64,000 bases of DNA from positions 22,926,483 through 22,990,482 of the forward strand of contig NC_066848.1 in NCBI RefSeq assembly GCF_001640805.2, read 5' to 3'. The DNA comes from Lates calcarifer. Taxonomy: Eukaryota > Chordata > Actinopteri > Centropomidae. The translations under genes were made by a program, and so were the position numbers. Shown here in pieces: positions 30,962-43,966 of this stretch. Under the pieces are notes generated by a model. That model searched no databases, had not been told where the DNA came from, and saw only the letters and a program-made list of their open reading frames with translations. Numbering within the stretch: the first letter of the stretch is position 1; the number at the start of each line of letters is the position of its first letter.

Positions 30962-33900
30962 GTGAGTAAAGAAGCGGTTTAATACCTGGAGGGGGTATAA
31001 GCTGACGCTTCCTGACTGCTCGCTGATGTGCACACTGGAAAAAATAACCATTTAAAAAAGTTTACAGGATCCCATTACAGGTTGATAACCTTGACTCGCT
31101 CATATTAAGTGGGGGGAAAATTCCACTTGTTTTTAGGGAAGCTCTTTCACTTGTTTCAGGAAGTTATTTGTTGAGTTAGTTTTAGAAAATTCTTGATACT
31201 AAACATGCTTTGAAATAAGTTGCATTGGGAACAATAATATGTGTATACACTCAGGCTCAGTAAGAATTCTAATTGTTTGTCAAGGATGGACATTTTTTAC
31301 AGTGCAGGGATTGTTCTATTAACAAGCTGGACTTTGGACTTACAACAACATAGAGTGAGTTACTGTACTTAAAGGTTTCCTCAGCACATGTATTCCACAA
31401 CCACAACAATAATAGTAATGATGTTAATAATAATGAGTTGAGTGCATCTGTCCCTGTGGGTCAGACCAGGGGTCACAGAGGGGTTACCAGATGTCCCCGT
31501 GAATAATTGTGCATTGTGTACACTAGAAGTTTACAGTACACACAATGAGAGGCTGTGCACATGATCAGAGATACTGTATGGGCGTCCACATTGTTAACAC
31601 CCCTCATACAGGACAGACAGTCCCACCTGCTATTTCTCACACAAGACAAGATTTTCCAGTGAACTGTGAACTACTCACTGCCTACCTACGCCCTTGAAAT
31701 CATTCCACACTGTACTTGTGCTCCTAGAAATGCAAACACACTTATGGTTCTGTGCTCCATAAAGCATTACTTCGGTAAGTCACTAATGCACCTGCCTCCA
31801 CCTCTCACCTCGGTAAAGTAAATATGGGTTCAGGTGACTTGACTGCTTGTCTGCTGTTGTTGAGCCCATAACTGGCTGATAGTGCAGACCAGCAGTTTCT
31901 CCCTGCCTGCACACGCACTGATGTGTTAAATCAATGTAGTATTACTGTGCGCATGCATGCTTCACATTAGCTGATCTGATGACAGTGAGTGTGCATTGAA
32001 GACTCAGAGAGTTTATTAGAGATAGAGGAACTTCATGGGAGGTGAAGCAATAAGGAATTCAAGTAAGCAGTAAAAACCAGCCTGTAAAACTGTAAAAAAG
32101 CAGCCAGTTACTCTGCATAGGCAAATACACTAATGAGCTGTAGCTACTATTAAGGACACACTGGATCATGTTCTCAGTGTTTTTCTGGGAATTTTAGAGT
32201 TTCACAAATCTGGATGAATTATGCTCTAAAATTAAAACATTTCATAGGTTGGTATTTCATAGGCTGATTTCAGTATTTCTAGACTTAAATGCTGTGACGT
32301 TTTCCTCTAAACTAAAAATGTATGTTAACATTCAGTGTGTCATTGAGGCTGAACAAACATTTCATTCCTCATTAAACATTTGCAAAGTTTTTTGTTACGT
32401 TTTTGTTAAGCTACAGTGTTTACTTCCATGTTTTGTTTCTTCTTCTTCGTAAATTCGAACATTACCACCACCCATCAGCTCCACAGCTTTAACTCAGTGG
32501 GGTAGCTTTAAATCATTAAGTAAATAGGTATGATAATACATAAGTATGTAAAGGATTCAGTGTTTCCCCGCAAGAATCTTATTCAAGAAGTGTTAAGTTT
32601 TGGCTTTTTAAACTCTATATAGGGTACTTTTGTGGTATATGGTAAAAGCTGCCTGTGGATAGCACACAGTAACACAATGTGGCCATGGATGTGGGTTAGT
32701 CTTAAGATAATTTAAAATTGGAAATAACACTTTTGGCCATATGGGGACAGCAGAGTAATGTAAATGTAAACACATAACTGATATACAGCAGTTGATACAG
32801 TTAACATGTCAGCAAACAGTTGTTCATTTAGACAACCAACATTTAAGGAGCATTTGTTTTTAGCCCTCATTTGGAGTCATGGTTCTCTCCACCTGAATCC
32901 TAAGTCCAATGTGTTTGGTCTCCACCAGCTCCCGAGGAAAATATCTGGCCCTGTAGCTGCTAAGTTCTCTACTGTGTTAGCTATTTGCTAACCTTGGACT
33001 GGAAAAAGGGAAAATGGAAATCATTTTTTTTTCTTAAAAAAAAAAAAAATTCTAGTTACCTATGGGTTTGTCACCGTGAACAACACCTTTCACAGTCACA
33101 TGATCCCTTGTTAATACAAAAATACTGATTACAGCCATTTTACACTACACCACAAGATCGCTTATCTTAAGACCTGCCTGTTCTCTGTGGAGTTCAAATG
33201 TGTAACTCCTACTGATTACTAACTGAGGATGATGAAGATAAAAGGAGATGAAATTAGAGCACAAAAAAAAAAAAAAACACCTGGAAAACAAAGTGAGTAA
33301 ACTCGAGGGCATTTTCTTTTACTACCTTACCAATCTGTTTGCATTGAAACAAGAATATTTTCTCTCTGACTCTCTCTCTCTGTCCAATAATAGTCTTACC
33401 TCCTCATTACTTTATTGCGACACTGCTCTTACCAAAGTCTACGTTGCAACTTGTTTGAAATCATTAAATAGCTTTTCCTGCAGTTATGGGCTGAGACACG
33501 TCCTGCTGTTTATCCCTCACTTTCCCCTCACTGATAACTTCAGCCTTGGCTGTGCTGATAAAACCAACTGGCAAATATGTCAAGTATCAGAACATAAACA
33601 CTGCTCACAGAGCTGGCGTCAGAACACACACATGCACACACACACACAGTGAATGAAAAAGCTAAACAGGAAGGCTTTAATCGAGCATGTGTGTACACAA
33701 AAACTGAGTTTTACTACTGCACATGAGTGAATATCAGGCACACTCAGAACAAGGTTAGTATGAGTAAACCTTGATATCTTGTGGAGATGTGGAATGTTTA
33801 TCATGTGACTACAATGTTAACGCTATTTAAGGAAAGTACAAGGGAAATGGAAACTGTATCTTCTAAATAGGCCTCAGGACTCTGGCATATTTTAACTTCT

Positions 33901-36900
33901 CTCTCTGTGCCGGTGGGAAATGCTGTTTTTAATGGACTGTGTGAAGTTTGCTTTGGCTTCAGAAACAAATGACCTGTGACCCTGAGCTCAGACCGTCTCA
34001 AGCAAACTCAGTTCTCTTTTAACTTTTTGAAATCCCACCCCCAGACGATTACGGGACACTGCTGATGGCTGAGGCGTTGCTGGAGGAGTGCCTGCAGGAG
34101 AACATGGACCTGTTGCGGAGTTCCACACCTTTGATGGACAAGACCCAGCTCAAATTGTGCAGGGCGAAAGGCCACCTCAACACCATCCTGAGCCGAGGCC
34201 GTCTCACAGTCAGTCTAATCTGTTGTTTCAGGCTATCCTATTAAAACTCTGCCTTTATAAAGCTTATTTTATACATTTTAACCTAAGAAAGGCAGTACAT
34301 TATGGCACAAAGCACAGGGAGCTTTATATACAAATCTAAGTCTTTGTGTTGCTTCAGTTATTGCCAACCCTTTATTCCTCCTCCAGCCCAGGTACTTGAA
34401 TGAGGCTCTGCTGCTGATGGCCAAGGTGCATTATGTGCAGGGTCGCTACCGTGACGCCCAGGGAATGTGTGCCAGGGTGGGACTGGAGGAGCTGACACAG
34501 GATGACCAGCCTACCTACCATCTGCGACTGCTGGCTGAGGCGTTTGTCATTAAAGGTACAGGGCCTCTCTAAAACCTAAAGGGCAGTTCTGGATGAATAT
34601 AACTTGGGTCTTATTTTCATACTTACAGTAGTAATAGGTCAGGTCTGGGAACACAGCAACATCACTAAAAAAGAAATCAGACGGTTCAAATTAAAGCAGC
34701 ACAACAATGGGACACATTTTTATCAAACCTCAATGACCATCAAACTTATTTGGAGGAGACAATTAAGGTTAACAGTAGAATTGTTATTTTAATCATAACT
34801 GTATGTGCTATTGTTGTGCATGTAGAGTTTCCCTGTGTAATGTGGAGTTATTACAGATGTTACAATACAGTCACCTTCAGTTTTACTCTCTGTCTTTCTA
34901 CGCTGGCTGATCATCTGATCACTCACTTCTTCCCCAGTCAGATTCAATGTAGCAATGCCAACATGGTCCTAGATCTCAACAGTTTCTTTGATAAGTACAA
35001 GGTTAAGAAAGAGTCTTGCACATCCAGCATTTCCTTTTCAGGTGCATCAGACAGAAGTTCAAACTTTACAAACCAATATTCCTGCACATTGTCTTGAATG
35101 TATTAAATGCAAGCAGTGTATATTGAGCACAATGTTAACACACCTGAAAACTATAAAAACATGGCTCAAGAATTATTTACACTCACTCAATTATTATATG
35201 ATTATGATGAACAAATGAGCATTTGACATTTATAGCATTCAAGCTTTTCCAACACAAAAAGCAGAAACATTTAAAATGAAGTGAAAACAGAATCATATAT
35301 AGGTAAAAAACATCCAAGCAGTTGTGTCCGGCCACACATGATTTGGGTGTTTCCAGAAGTCGAAGACATTTCAACTAAGTGAGAGCGGTTTCCTTCTCTA
35401 TGAAATTCAGTCTTATATACCCTTTTTGAGAACTTTTATATGGCTAGGTGGTGGAAAGCTAGTGGAAAACAATACTTCCAATTTGGTCATCTTAATAAAA
35501 GTAACAGACCAACAAACACACACACCAATGGTAGAGAAGAAAAGGGGGGGTGGGATTAGCACTAGCAATGATGGGAAGCAGCAGGGTTATTGAAAATTGA
35601 AAAATTATTGAAAAAAGATATCAAATTTGTGCTGGTGATGTAATCCACAGGCCTGCCAGTGGTTTTACACTGTTACCTGGATTAACAGTTAATAATCAGC
35701 TCACAAATATGGTTGTAAAGGATGCAGCTAGCAAATGTTCATCAAGGAAGGGAATAAATTCATCACTTTTGTTAGACCTTATGGTTACTGCCAAAGAATT
35801 TTGGTGAGAAACAGTGAATATAAACAAGTGTTCAGAGAAACTTGTGCAGAGGTCTTAGACCATGCAACTATAGTGCGTAACAAAGCTATTTCCATCTTTA
35901 GTGTAAAAATGATCATGGCTTCCATGAACCTACTGTATGTGAGCTAAAGCCATATGTTCGCTGTCAGTGGGACTTCAGACTCTGTAGTGCTGCACAGTTT
36001 ACATTTGCAGCAGCTCTCCTACCTGTTAGCCTGAGCCTTATGTAAGCAGGAGCAGCACTGAAGACTGGCACCTTTCCTTGAAAAACACCACAGGCAGGAC
36101 TGAACAGTTCCCTGCATACATTTCCTCAATGATCCCATTCCTAATCCCTTTGCAAGGAGCTATTAAAGCCCTAAAATCACAATGACCTTGTATGGAGTTT
36201 GGATGTGGATATAGAGGGAGGTGAGGGAGGGGCGGGCGAGCAGATGAAATTTGGTCTGTGGAAATTAATGTAAGATGGCTGGAAATCATCAGCTTGATTG
36301 GACAGACAGTGGTGTCCGTAACTTCCTCGAGTATTTGTTTGAGTTTTAACCTCAGTTTGTGGATGACACTGATGATGTGAAAATCTGGAAAAGCTGGCCC
36401 CATCGTTGTGCACAACAAAGACGACCTTTGTGTTTTCTCTCTAGCTTCCTCTCCTGAAGACACCTTTGGGAGTAATAATGTCTCAGATTGGATAGATTCA
36501 GAGTGAAGTAATGACTTAAAGCTCTCTTGGGAACAGATTTACTGCAACTGCTGTGTATTCTGACAGATTTCTATACAGATGCTGTTTTAAAAACCTGATG
36601 ATGGTGAGTCATATGCCAAGGAAGTGTTCACTGTTACTCACAGTCACACAAGCTGTCTGAAGAAATCAAAAATACAGTCTCGTTATAAAATGTGTTTTTT
36701 CCAGTCAGATACCATCTTGAGTATCTCCGTCAACATTATGAAAGTCAAAGGTCACATAACATTACACAGTCCATAGTCCTCTTAGCACTGGAGAGCCTTG
36801 TCACACTCATCATCATCATCATGTCATTTCACTCCCTGTTTCCTGGCAATCGGACATGACCTCATGCTCATGAAACTGAGGAGAATGTTATTACAGTAAC

Positions 36901-39900
36901 AGTCAGATTTTGATTTCCTCTGATTGTTTTGGAACCCAGTAGATGATATTTACAGTGGATTGTTATGATGACTCTCAGAGGCTACATGAGACAACAGATC
37001 AGATCACGTGGGGGTTGCTTAGCTCCTTCCCATGCCTTTTTGTGTATATGTTTTGTGTATTGTTGTGGGAATGAAGTCAGATGTGAATATTTGGATGATG
37101 ATATCTTGTCTCTTGGCAGCTGTCTGCTTATTTGATTAGGCCTGGCGTCTGGCCTGAGGCTGCTGTCTATCACAGGCCAACGGCGGTCTAGTAATGTTCC
37201 TGCTCCATCCATTTATTTGCACCAATAAGTCCACTAAGAGACATCAGAGCTGGCATCTGGACCACCAGTGCCCCACTCATTTCTTCCTCTGTAGAAGACT
37301 GAAATGAGCATCTGTCTGCCCAGCACAATACTAGAAAACCTGCATAGTAACATCTGTTAAAGGGCAATCAGTGCTCTAAAGGTAATACTTTTATTTGTAT
37401 TGGAAAAGACAAAAGCCATGCTAGCTCTGTGAACAATAACAATGCTCATGTGCATGTTTAACAGGTTTAGGTTTACCATCTTCATTTAGCTTCTCCCACT
37501 TGATGCTAACATCTGCTGTGGTCAGAACATCATGGAAAGCCATCCATTAGTTGTTGGGACATTTCAATCTGGACCAAAAAGTGGTGGACCATCAGTCCCA
37601 GAGTTACATGTGAATGAATTTGAGGAGAACTATTTTTAGAAGAATCATAAATCCAGAAGACTGTCTGGGGACAGATTAAAAAGGAATGGTGCCAAAGCCT
37701 GAGTTATTCCCACCTTTAGTCCATGGTACGAGGGAAGCCCTGCAATGCTGGGAAATCTGCTTCCCATAATGCTTCACACAGTGCAACCCATTTTTAATTT
37801 CACTTCTTTCAAGCCCAAGCTGAGGCAAAATAATCCTGATGATGTCATCAGGGTTATTTTCTCAGAGCCACGGAGGACATACTTTATGCTCTTACTCCTT
37901 ATGATGAGTAAACCTACCTTTATGTCGTAATGTCGTAATTTTCCTTTACGACATTTGTTTGATTTGTTCGCTCCAGCTGGAGTTTGTTCTCTTCTAACAC
38001 ACAACTCATACTCAATGAAAGGCTTTAAATAGTACATTTTATTGTATATTTTGCTTTCTGTAATAGACCGCACATTCACTGGGCTTTTGCTGGTCGATGA
38101 TACCAGGTGGTGGTAAAATTCATGATCAGGGTGTTTCCTTGTGTTTCAGGTCTATCTCTGGACCACCAGACTGTTTCTGCAGTGTCTCGGGTTCGTCTGT
38201 CGGAGAGGGAGGAGGAGAGTCTGTCCTGTTACCTCAGGGCCTGTGATGCTGCTCTGTCCTACCTGCAGGAGCTCGATAAGGTAGATTTTTGATTCATGTG
38301 GAGTTTATATGATATGTGAGTGTGTTTTTATGACTGTGTGTGTTTCTGTAGTCTCACTGACATTGAAAATAGAAATGTATGTGTGTGTGTGTCTGCATGA
38401 ATTAAGTACAGCTTGTTGTCAGTGGAGATAGTCTGTGTTCATCAGTTACACTCGTTTCCAGCACTATTTATTTATAAGCAGACTTTTGAAGAAATACTCA
38501 CTCTTTATATCTGTTTGCTGCAGGGTTGTTTTTACATCTTTTCATTTCAAATATCAGCAAAATATGGATTTACCCAAATCTTTTCATACAACTGTAAATG
38601 CTTGAAAGTTTCTATTTTAGGCTACTTCATATTCTACTTCATTTATTCCACAGCTATAGCTGCTGTTTTTTCCTCAGATTAAGATTTTACATATAAAACA
38701 TGTAATCAGTGAATGTGATATGATGCATTGTTATAGACTAAACTGCACAACAGGTTATAGAGTATTTCTAATTAGCTGCATCTTAACCACCTTCAACACT
38801 GAAGTACTGCTTACATGTTAATGCACAATAATAATGATCCAGTAATAAAACAACTGGGATCATAAATATTTTTACTTTTAACTTTTTACACATTGTTGCC
38901 AAAGATTCTGTACTTTTACTTGAGTAAGTTTTTGAATGTAGGACTTTAACTCGTAATGAGGTATATTTGCAGTGTGGTATTACTACTTTTAAGTAAAAGA
39001 ACTAAGATCTAGTACTATCTGTATTACTTTGGACAACTTGGAGACAAATGCTCTGCTACTACATGAACATGATGGAAAAAATAAAAACCAAAGCATTTAA
39101 AGGTGCTTTAAGTTTTTGCTATTGCTATGCAGCCAATGTTAGCATGAACAGGTGTTTACTCACCAGTCTAGAGGAAACATTTTGAGTTCAGGGATGAAGA
39201 AGTAGCGCTGCCTAGAAATGCTGAACTTGCTATTTGCAATTATTCTAGACTTCTTTGTTTTCTACACAGAGATATTACTGCTAACACTGGTTATGTTAGC
39301 ATTCATATTTACATATAGCACCTGTAAGGCTCACTGTCATTCATTTACCTCTGGATTTCACATTAATGTGCACCTACATTTAGTGAATATGAACTTTGTT
39401 GTTTATGTATTTACAGGTAGTAACTACACCCCACAGCAAAACAGCCAAAGCCAGTCTGCTTCCTCCACCTGTGGACATTGACCTGGGCTACTTCCTACAG
39501 GCTGCATTACAGAGTGCTTACATATGTCTGCTGCAGAGGGGGTGAGTCTACAAACTGTATATACACAACAAACAACACAAACCCAGTGTCTGCCCTCTTT
39601 TGTTCTTTGTTGCTGTGTAATCCATTTCCCTATTCTGTTAAAACTGCGTATTAAAATAACTTTGACTTGACCTTCAAGATTCAAAAGATGACAGGCAGGA
39701 AAAAAAAAAAAAAAAAAAACTCACCTACATATTTCCTTCAGTGTGACACATACGCAATAATTAAATACCAACCTCCTCTTCAAGAGTAGCAGCCAACTGA
39801 TGGTGAAAAGTTTATCAAATAAAACTGCTTCTTAATCAGGATAATTTTTAAGAAGAACAATAGAGGCAGAATGAATCTCTTTAAACTGATATTTGTTATA

Positions 39901-40650
39901 TAATTGGTTGTTGGCCTTATGCAATCACAGACTGGAAGTTTATCCACCTGTATGTGACGTCACTGGTTATGCAGTATGTGTAGTGGCTGCAGGCTTTGCT
40001 GATTCATCCTTATCTGTGATGGAGAAGGAACCTTGGGCTTTGTCCTCTTGTCTTATTTTAGAAAATGAGGGGGAGAAGAAGTCAAGCTGAAGCTTTCGGG
40101 CTACACATGACTCCAATGCAGCAGAGATGCATTTTAATGTGACCAGTAGGTGTCAGTGTTGCTCTTTGAGTCAGAGAAATTTGAATAGCTGTTGGACTGC
40201 CATGCAGACTCAGCTCTCAGTTTATTAAGTACTAGCTAAATCTAATGCAGTCTAATTTTGTTTAGTTTTTGTTGAAACATCTATAGAAAGGTGTTGATTC
40301 AAATGTATGATCTTTTTGGAAGCGGTAATTTGGGCTGCTGTTGAATTGTGTTACACAGAGTTTTTTTTCTAGTATTTCTACCATCACTGGTGGACAAAAT
40401 ATTAGAGACAGAAGTTAGTGAGAATATTGCTCCAGTCATTAGAGAACTTTACAGAACTCTGCTGTTAATATGGCAAGCTGTGACCCTGCATATATGAAGC
40501 TGTTTGCAATCAGAATATCACTATTTATAGTGTCGTCTGCTCTTCTGTCCACAAGACCACATATCTGTCTGCTTCTTCTGCTGTGTATTTATTTTTTGTA
40601 TTTATTACAACTTCACAACCTAAACATCACACTAAGGTACGCCTACCGTA

Positions 40651-40703
<53 letters not shown>

Positions 40704-43700
40704 GTCATCTTGCGCAGGGTGCACACCAACTGCGTAGGGTGCTCAGGGTGGTGGAGTCACGAGGGTCTCAGAGCTTCAAGAAGGTGAGACACACACACAT
40801 ACACACACACTCACACACACAAAAAAAACATGGTTTGCATTGCTACAGTTTTTTCTTTCTGGAATGATGCAAACATGCAAAACCAACATTATTCGAGTGG
40901 ATTTCAGTAGCTATTTGCTAACATGCAAGTTATTTAGCAGGCAATTTAATGATGCTTTTTGAAACAAATTTGCACAAAAATGATAAAAACATGTAACAAA
41001 ATTATTTGAACACTAACGAGTAATTTCCCCATTTGCATCTGAGTGGAGATGATGGACTGATGGGAAGATGTGTATGGCTAAAGCTCTCTCATCCAGTCTC
41101 AGTTAACATTTGTGCAATCTGATTAGTAAAAACAACAATAAACAAAATGATTATTTATCATGTTTCTGTCTGTATTATAATAATTGAATACATACTGTAA
41201 GATAATAAACATGCTGATCTAGCCAGGACTTAAAATTATTATACTATATTCATCATTATTATATCATTAATTATTGCATTGTGCTTGCATCCTAGTCTGC
41301 AGCGAGGAAGCTAGCAGAGGTGCTGCTGAGCTCAGTGAGTGAAGACAGCTACTGGCCCCCGCTGGGCCCCCCACCTTCAGCCTGGCTTCACAGAGAGGGA
41401 GCTGCCGCCTCCAAAGACGCCATGTATCCCACTGTTAAACCACCACAACGTTACAGCACTGACTGGTCTGTCATTTCTGTTTCACTCTTTTGCTTTTTAG
41501 AGCTGTCTTATGTTTCACCCCATATCTACAGTCAGTGTACTAGGTGAAATTATTTAACCCAACCTTAACATTCAAGTTAATACCACCTGTGATTGTGTTT
41601 TGTTATGCTACTGTATCAGCTAACTATTATGTGCAAAGCAATTGTCTCTGCACGTTTCAATTTCCTTTGTCAAAGTTTTACTTTGAGCCCTTTCATGTGT
41701 ATCACTTTTCTCCAAGTTACCATCCTATCAACAACTGTAGGTCTTGGAACTTGGTGCCAGTTTTCTTTGTTCAAGCGGTTCTTGGATTATTTTGTACTAA
41801 ATGAGTCATCAGCAGGGTGGTGTGAATCTGAGCCATGTCTCTACAAAGTAAAAGAACACCCTTTTTTTTATGGAAACCAAATTGGTATTATGTAACACCA
41901 CAACCAGCAGGGTGCTCCTATAGACTAACAGTTTAGATCAGGCATCGAGGGCATCCAAGGTGAGGACTGTCACAGCACACCCAGACTATTTCACACTCAT
42001 TCCTTCTCTTATCAGTGTGATCTGACACTAAACTTTTAGATATGAAGAGATTTTTGGCACCACTCAAAATACAGCCCAGCAGTGAATTAGTAATGGAATC
42101 TGACTGTTCAATCATTGTTCAACAAACCCATGGTAATCTAGCCTACTAATTAATTTAGTTTGGTCCTGTTTCAGTTGTAACAGCAATTTCCTCATTCAAA
42201 TAAAACAGATATAGCAGGGAAAGAGAAAAATACATTTGGACCACACTTTGGCTTGGATTTCACATGAGGCAAAACTACCATGTTGACAAAAGGATACTGT
42301 GCACAGTACTAAGATGACACAGTGGTGTAATAAAACATAAGAGACAAAGAAGGGCTGGTGCTTGGCTGCAGTTTAAGGTTAAGATGAGATCCCTGTCTAG
42401 TCTGAAACAAAGTCACAGGGTTTCTTAAGCCCCATTGCTGTGTCCTCAGAGTCTATGGTTTACCTGTGTCCTGTAGAAATCACCAAAACGCCACTAGAGG
42501 TCATCATATCTGGAGTTTAACTGAAACCTCCTGAATGGTTTGACTATATCCAGGGTGATATGTTTAAGGGCAGATGTCTACAACTCAGGTCATTCATTTT
42601 TCACACCAGAAAGAAATGGAAGTTACTGATTATCTGACCAACTGAAGAAGTCCAGTTATAGCAACCAGGTATGCAAGTTCAGTACCTTCCGATACTGTAG
42701 GAGGTTTTCAGATTGTCAATAATGTAAACTCAGGCACCTGAGGCTATATGTATATATAATACATTTATATTTATGCATATTTTACAGTTTATGAAACCGC
42801 AGTAGATTGGAAGCCTGTAGTTATTGCAGGGGCAAATAGTTCCATGATATAATGTATACTGATATTAAAAATTTAGACTAATAGAAGTATATTCTGTGAT
42901 AAAATCATAACCACAACATAAATGATAGAGTGTTCTGAAAGTATTTTTGTATTCTTTCCTCAATAGTAATAGTTGAATAGGAAAAACAGAAATCTGAAAT
43001 CTAAAAGCAACTCCCTTTATCACCCTTATTCAGAGAGGTGCAGCATTATTATGTGGTGTCTCTCTGAATCACCTGTGTGAGGCAGAGATTATGAAGTAAC
43101 GTCATCTTACATCAGGTTTAACTTAATGCCTGTTAAACCCCTCAAAGTTCCAGTTTCTCCATACACACTGGAACCTGGAAACAGTGACATATACAATGAT
43201 ATAACATAGCATAGCACAGCATAAAATAGCATAGCATAAACATAGTATAGCAGAATACAATATGACAAAATATAACATAGTATAGTATAGGATAACGTAG
43301 CATGACATGACATAAGGTGGCATAAACTGACAACATTAACAGGGCATAGTCCTGACGAGACAACCTGGTTATCTGCATCATCACACACTACTGTATCGCC
43401 ATTTTGTTGCCTCGTTTCAGCTTTTCCCACTTTGCAGGGATCCTGCGCTCGTTGTTCAGGCCCTGCGAGCCATACTTAGTCACCGCCACATGACTAATCC
43501 TGCCCACACTATCAGAAGTGAAGATCTAAATCCATGTCTGAGATTAGAAGGAGAGGTTGAACAGGAGAATTTACCCAGAGGAATAGCTGTACTTCAGTAT
43601 TGTTGATGGCTCTTGTCATCAGTTACCTCTGGTGAAAATGCCATGATGGTGTCTGGTAAATGTGTCCTTGAACAGGACACAGGAGCTGACCAGAGGGATG

Positions 43701-43768
43701 AGAGCCACAGAGAGTGATGAATGAGAGGGGTGGGAGAGGCAAACATGGCAGAAATTAAGGAGCCTGTG

Positions 43769-43802
<34 letters not shown>

Positions 43803-43924
43803 ACATTTGAGATAGAGCTGTGTAGTGATACACCCAGGGTGGTCCGTGTTGTGTTACAGCATTACAGGTGAGACAGAAACTGGACACCCATGGCAATCTG
43901 GCAAACTACCTGTGGACAAGCAGC

Positions 43925-43966
<42 letters not shown>

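Noticed and set aside
43107..43430. Strongly hydrophobic minus-strand frames that look like membrane helices
   Set aside because: They are translations of the imperfect ATAGC/ATAAC pentamer block (Y/M/L/C/I periodicity), not a transporter.
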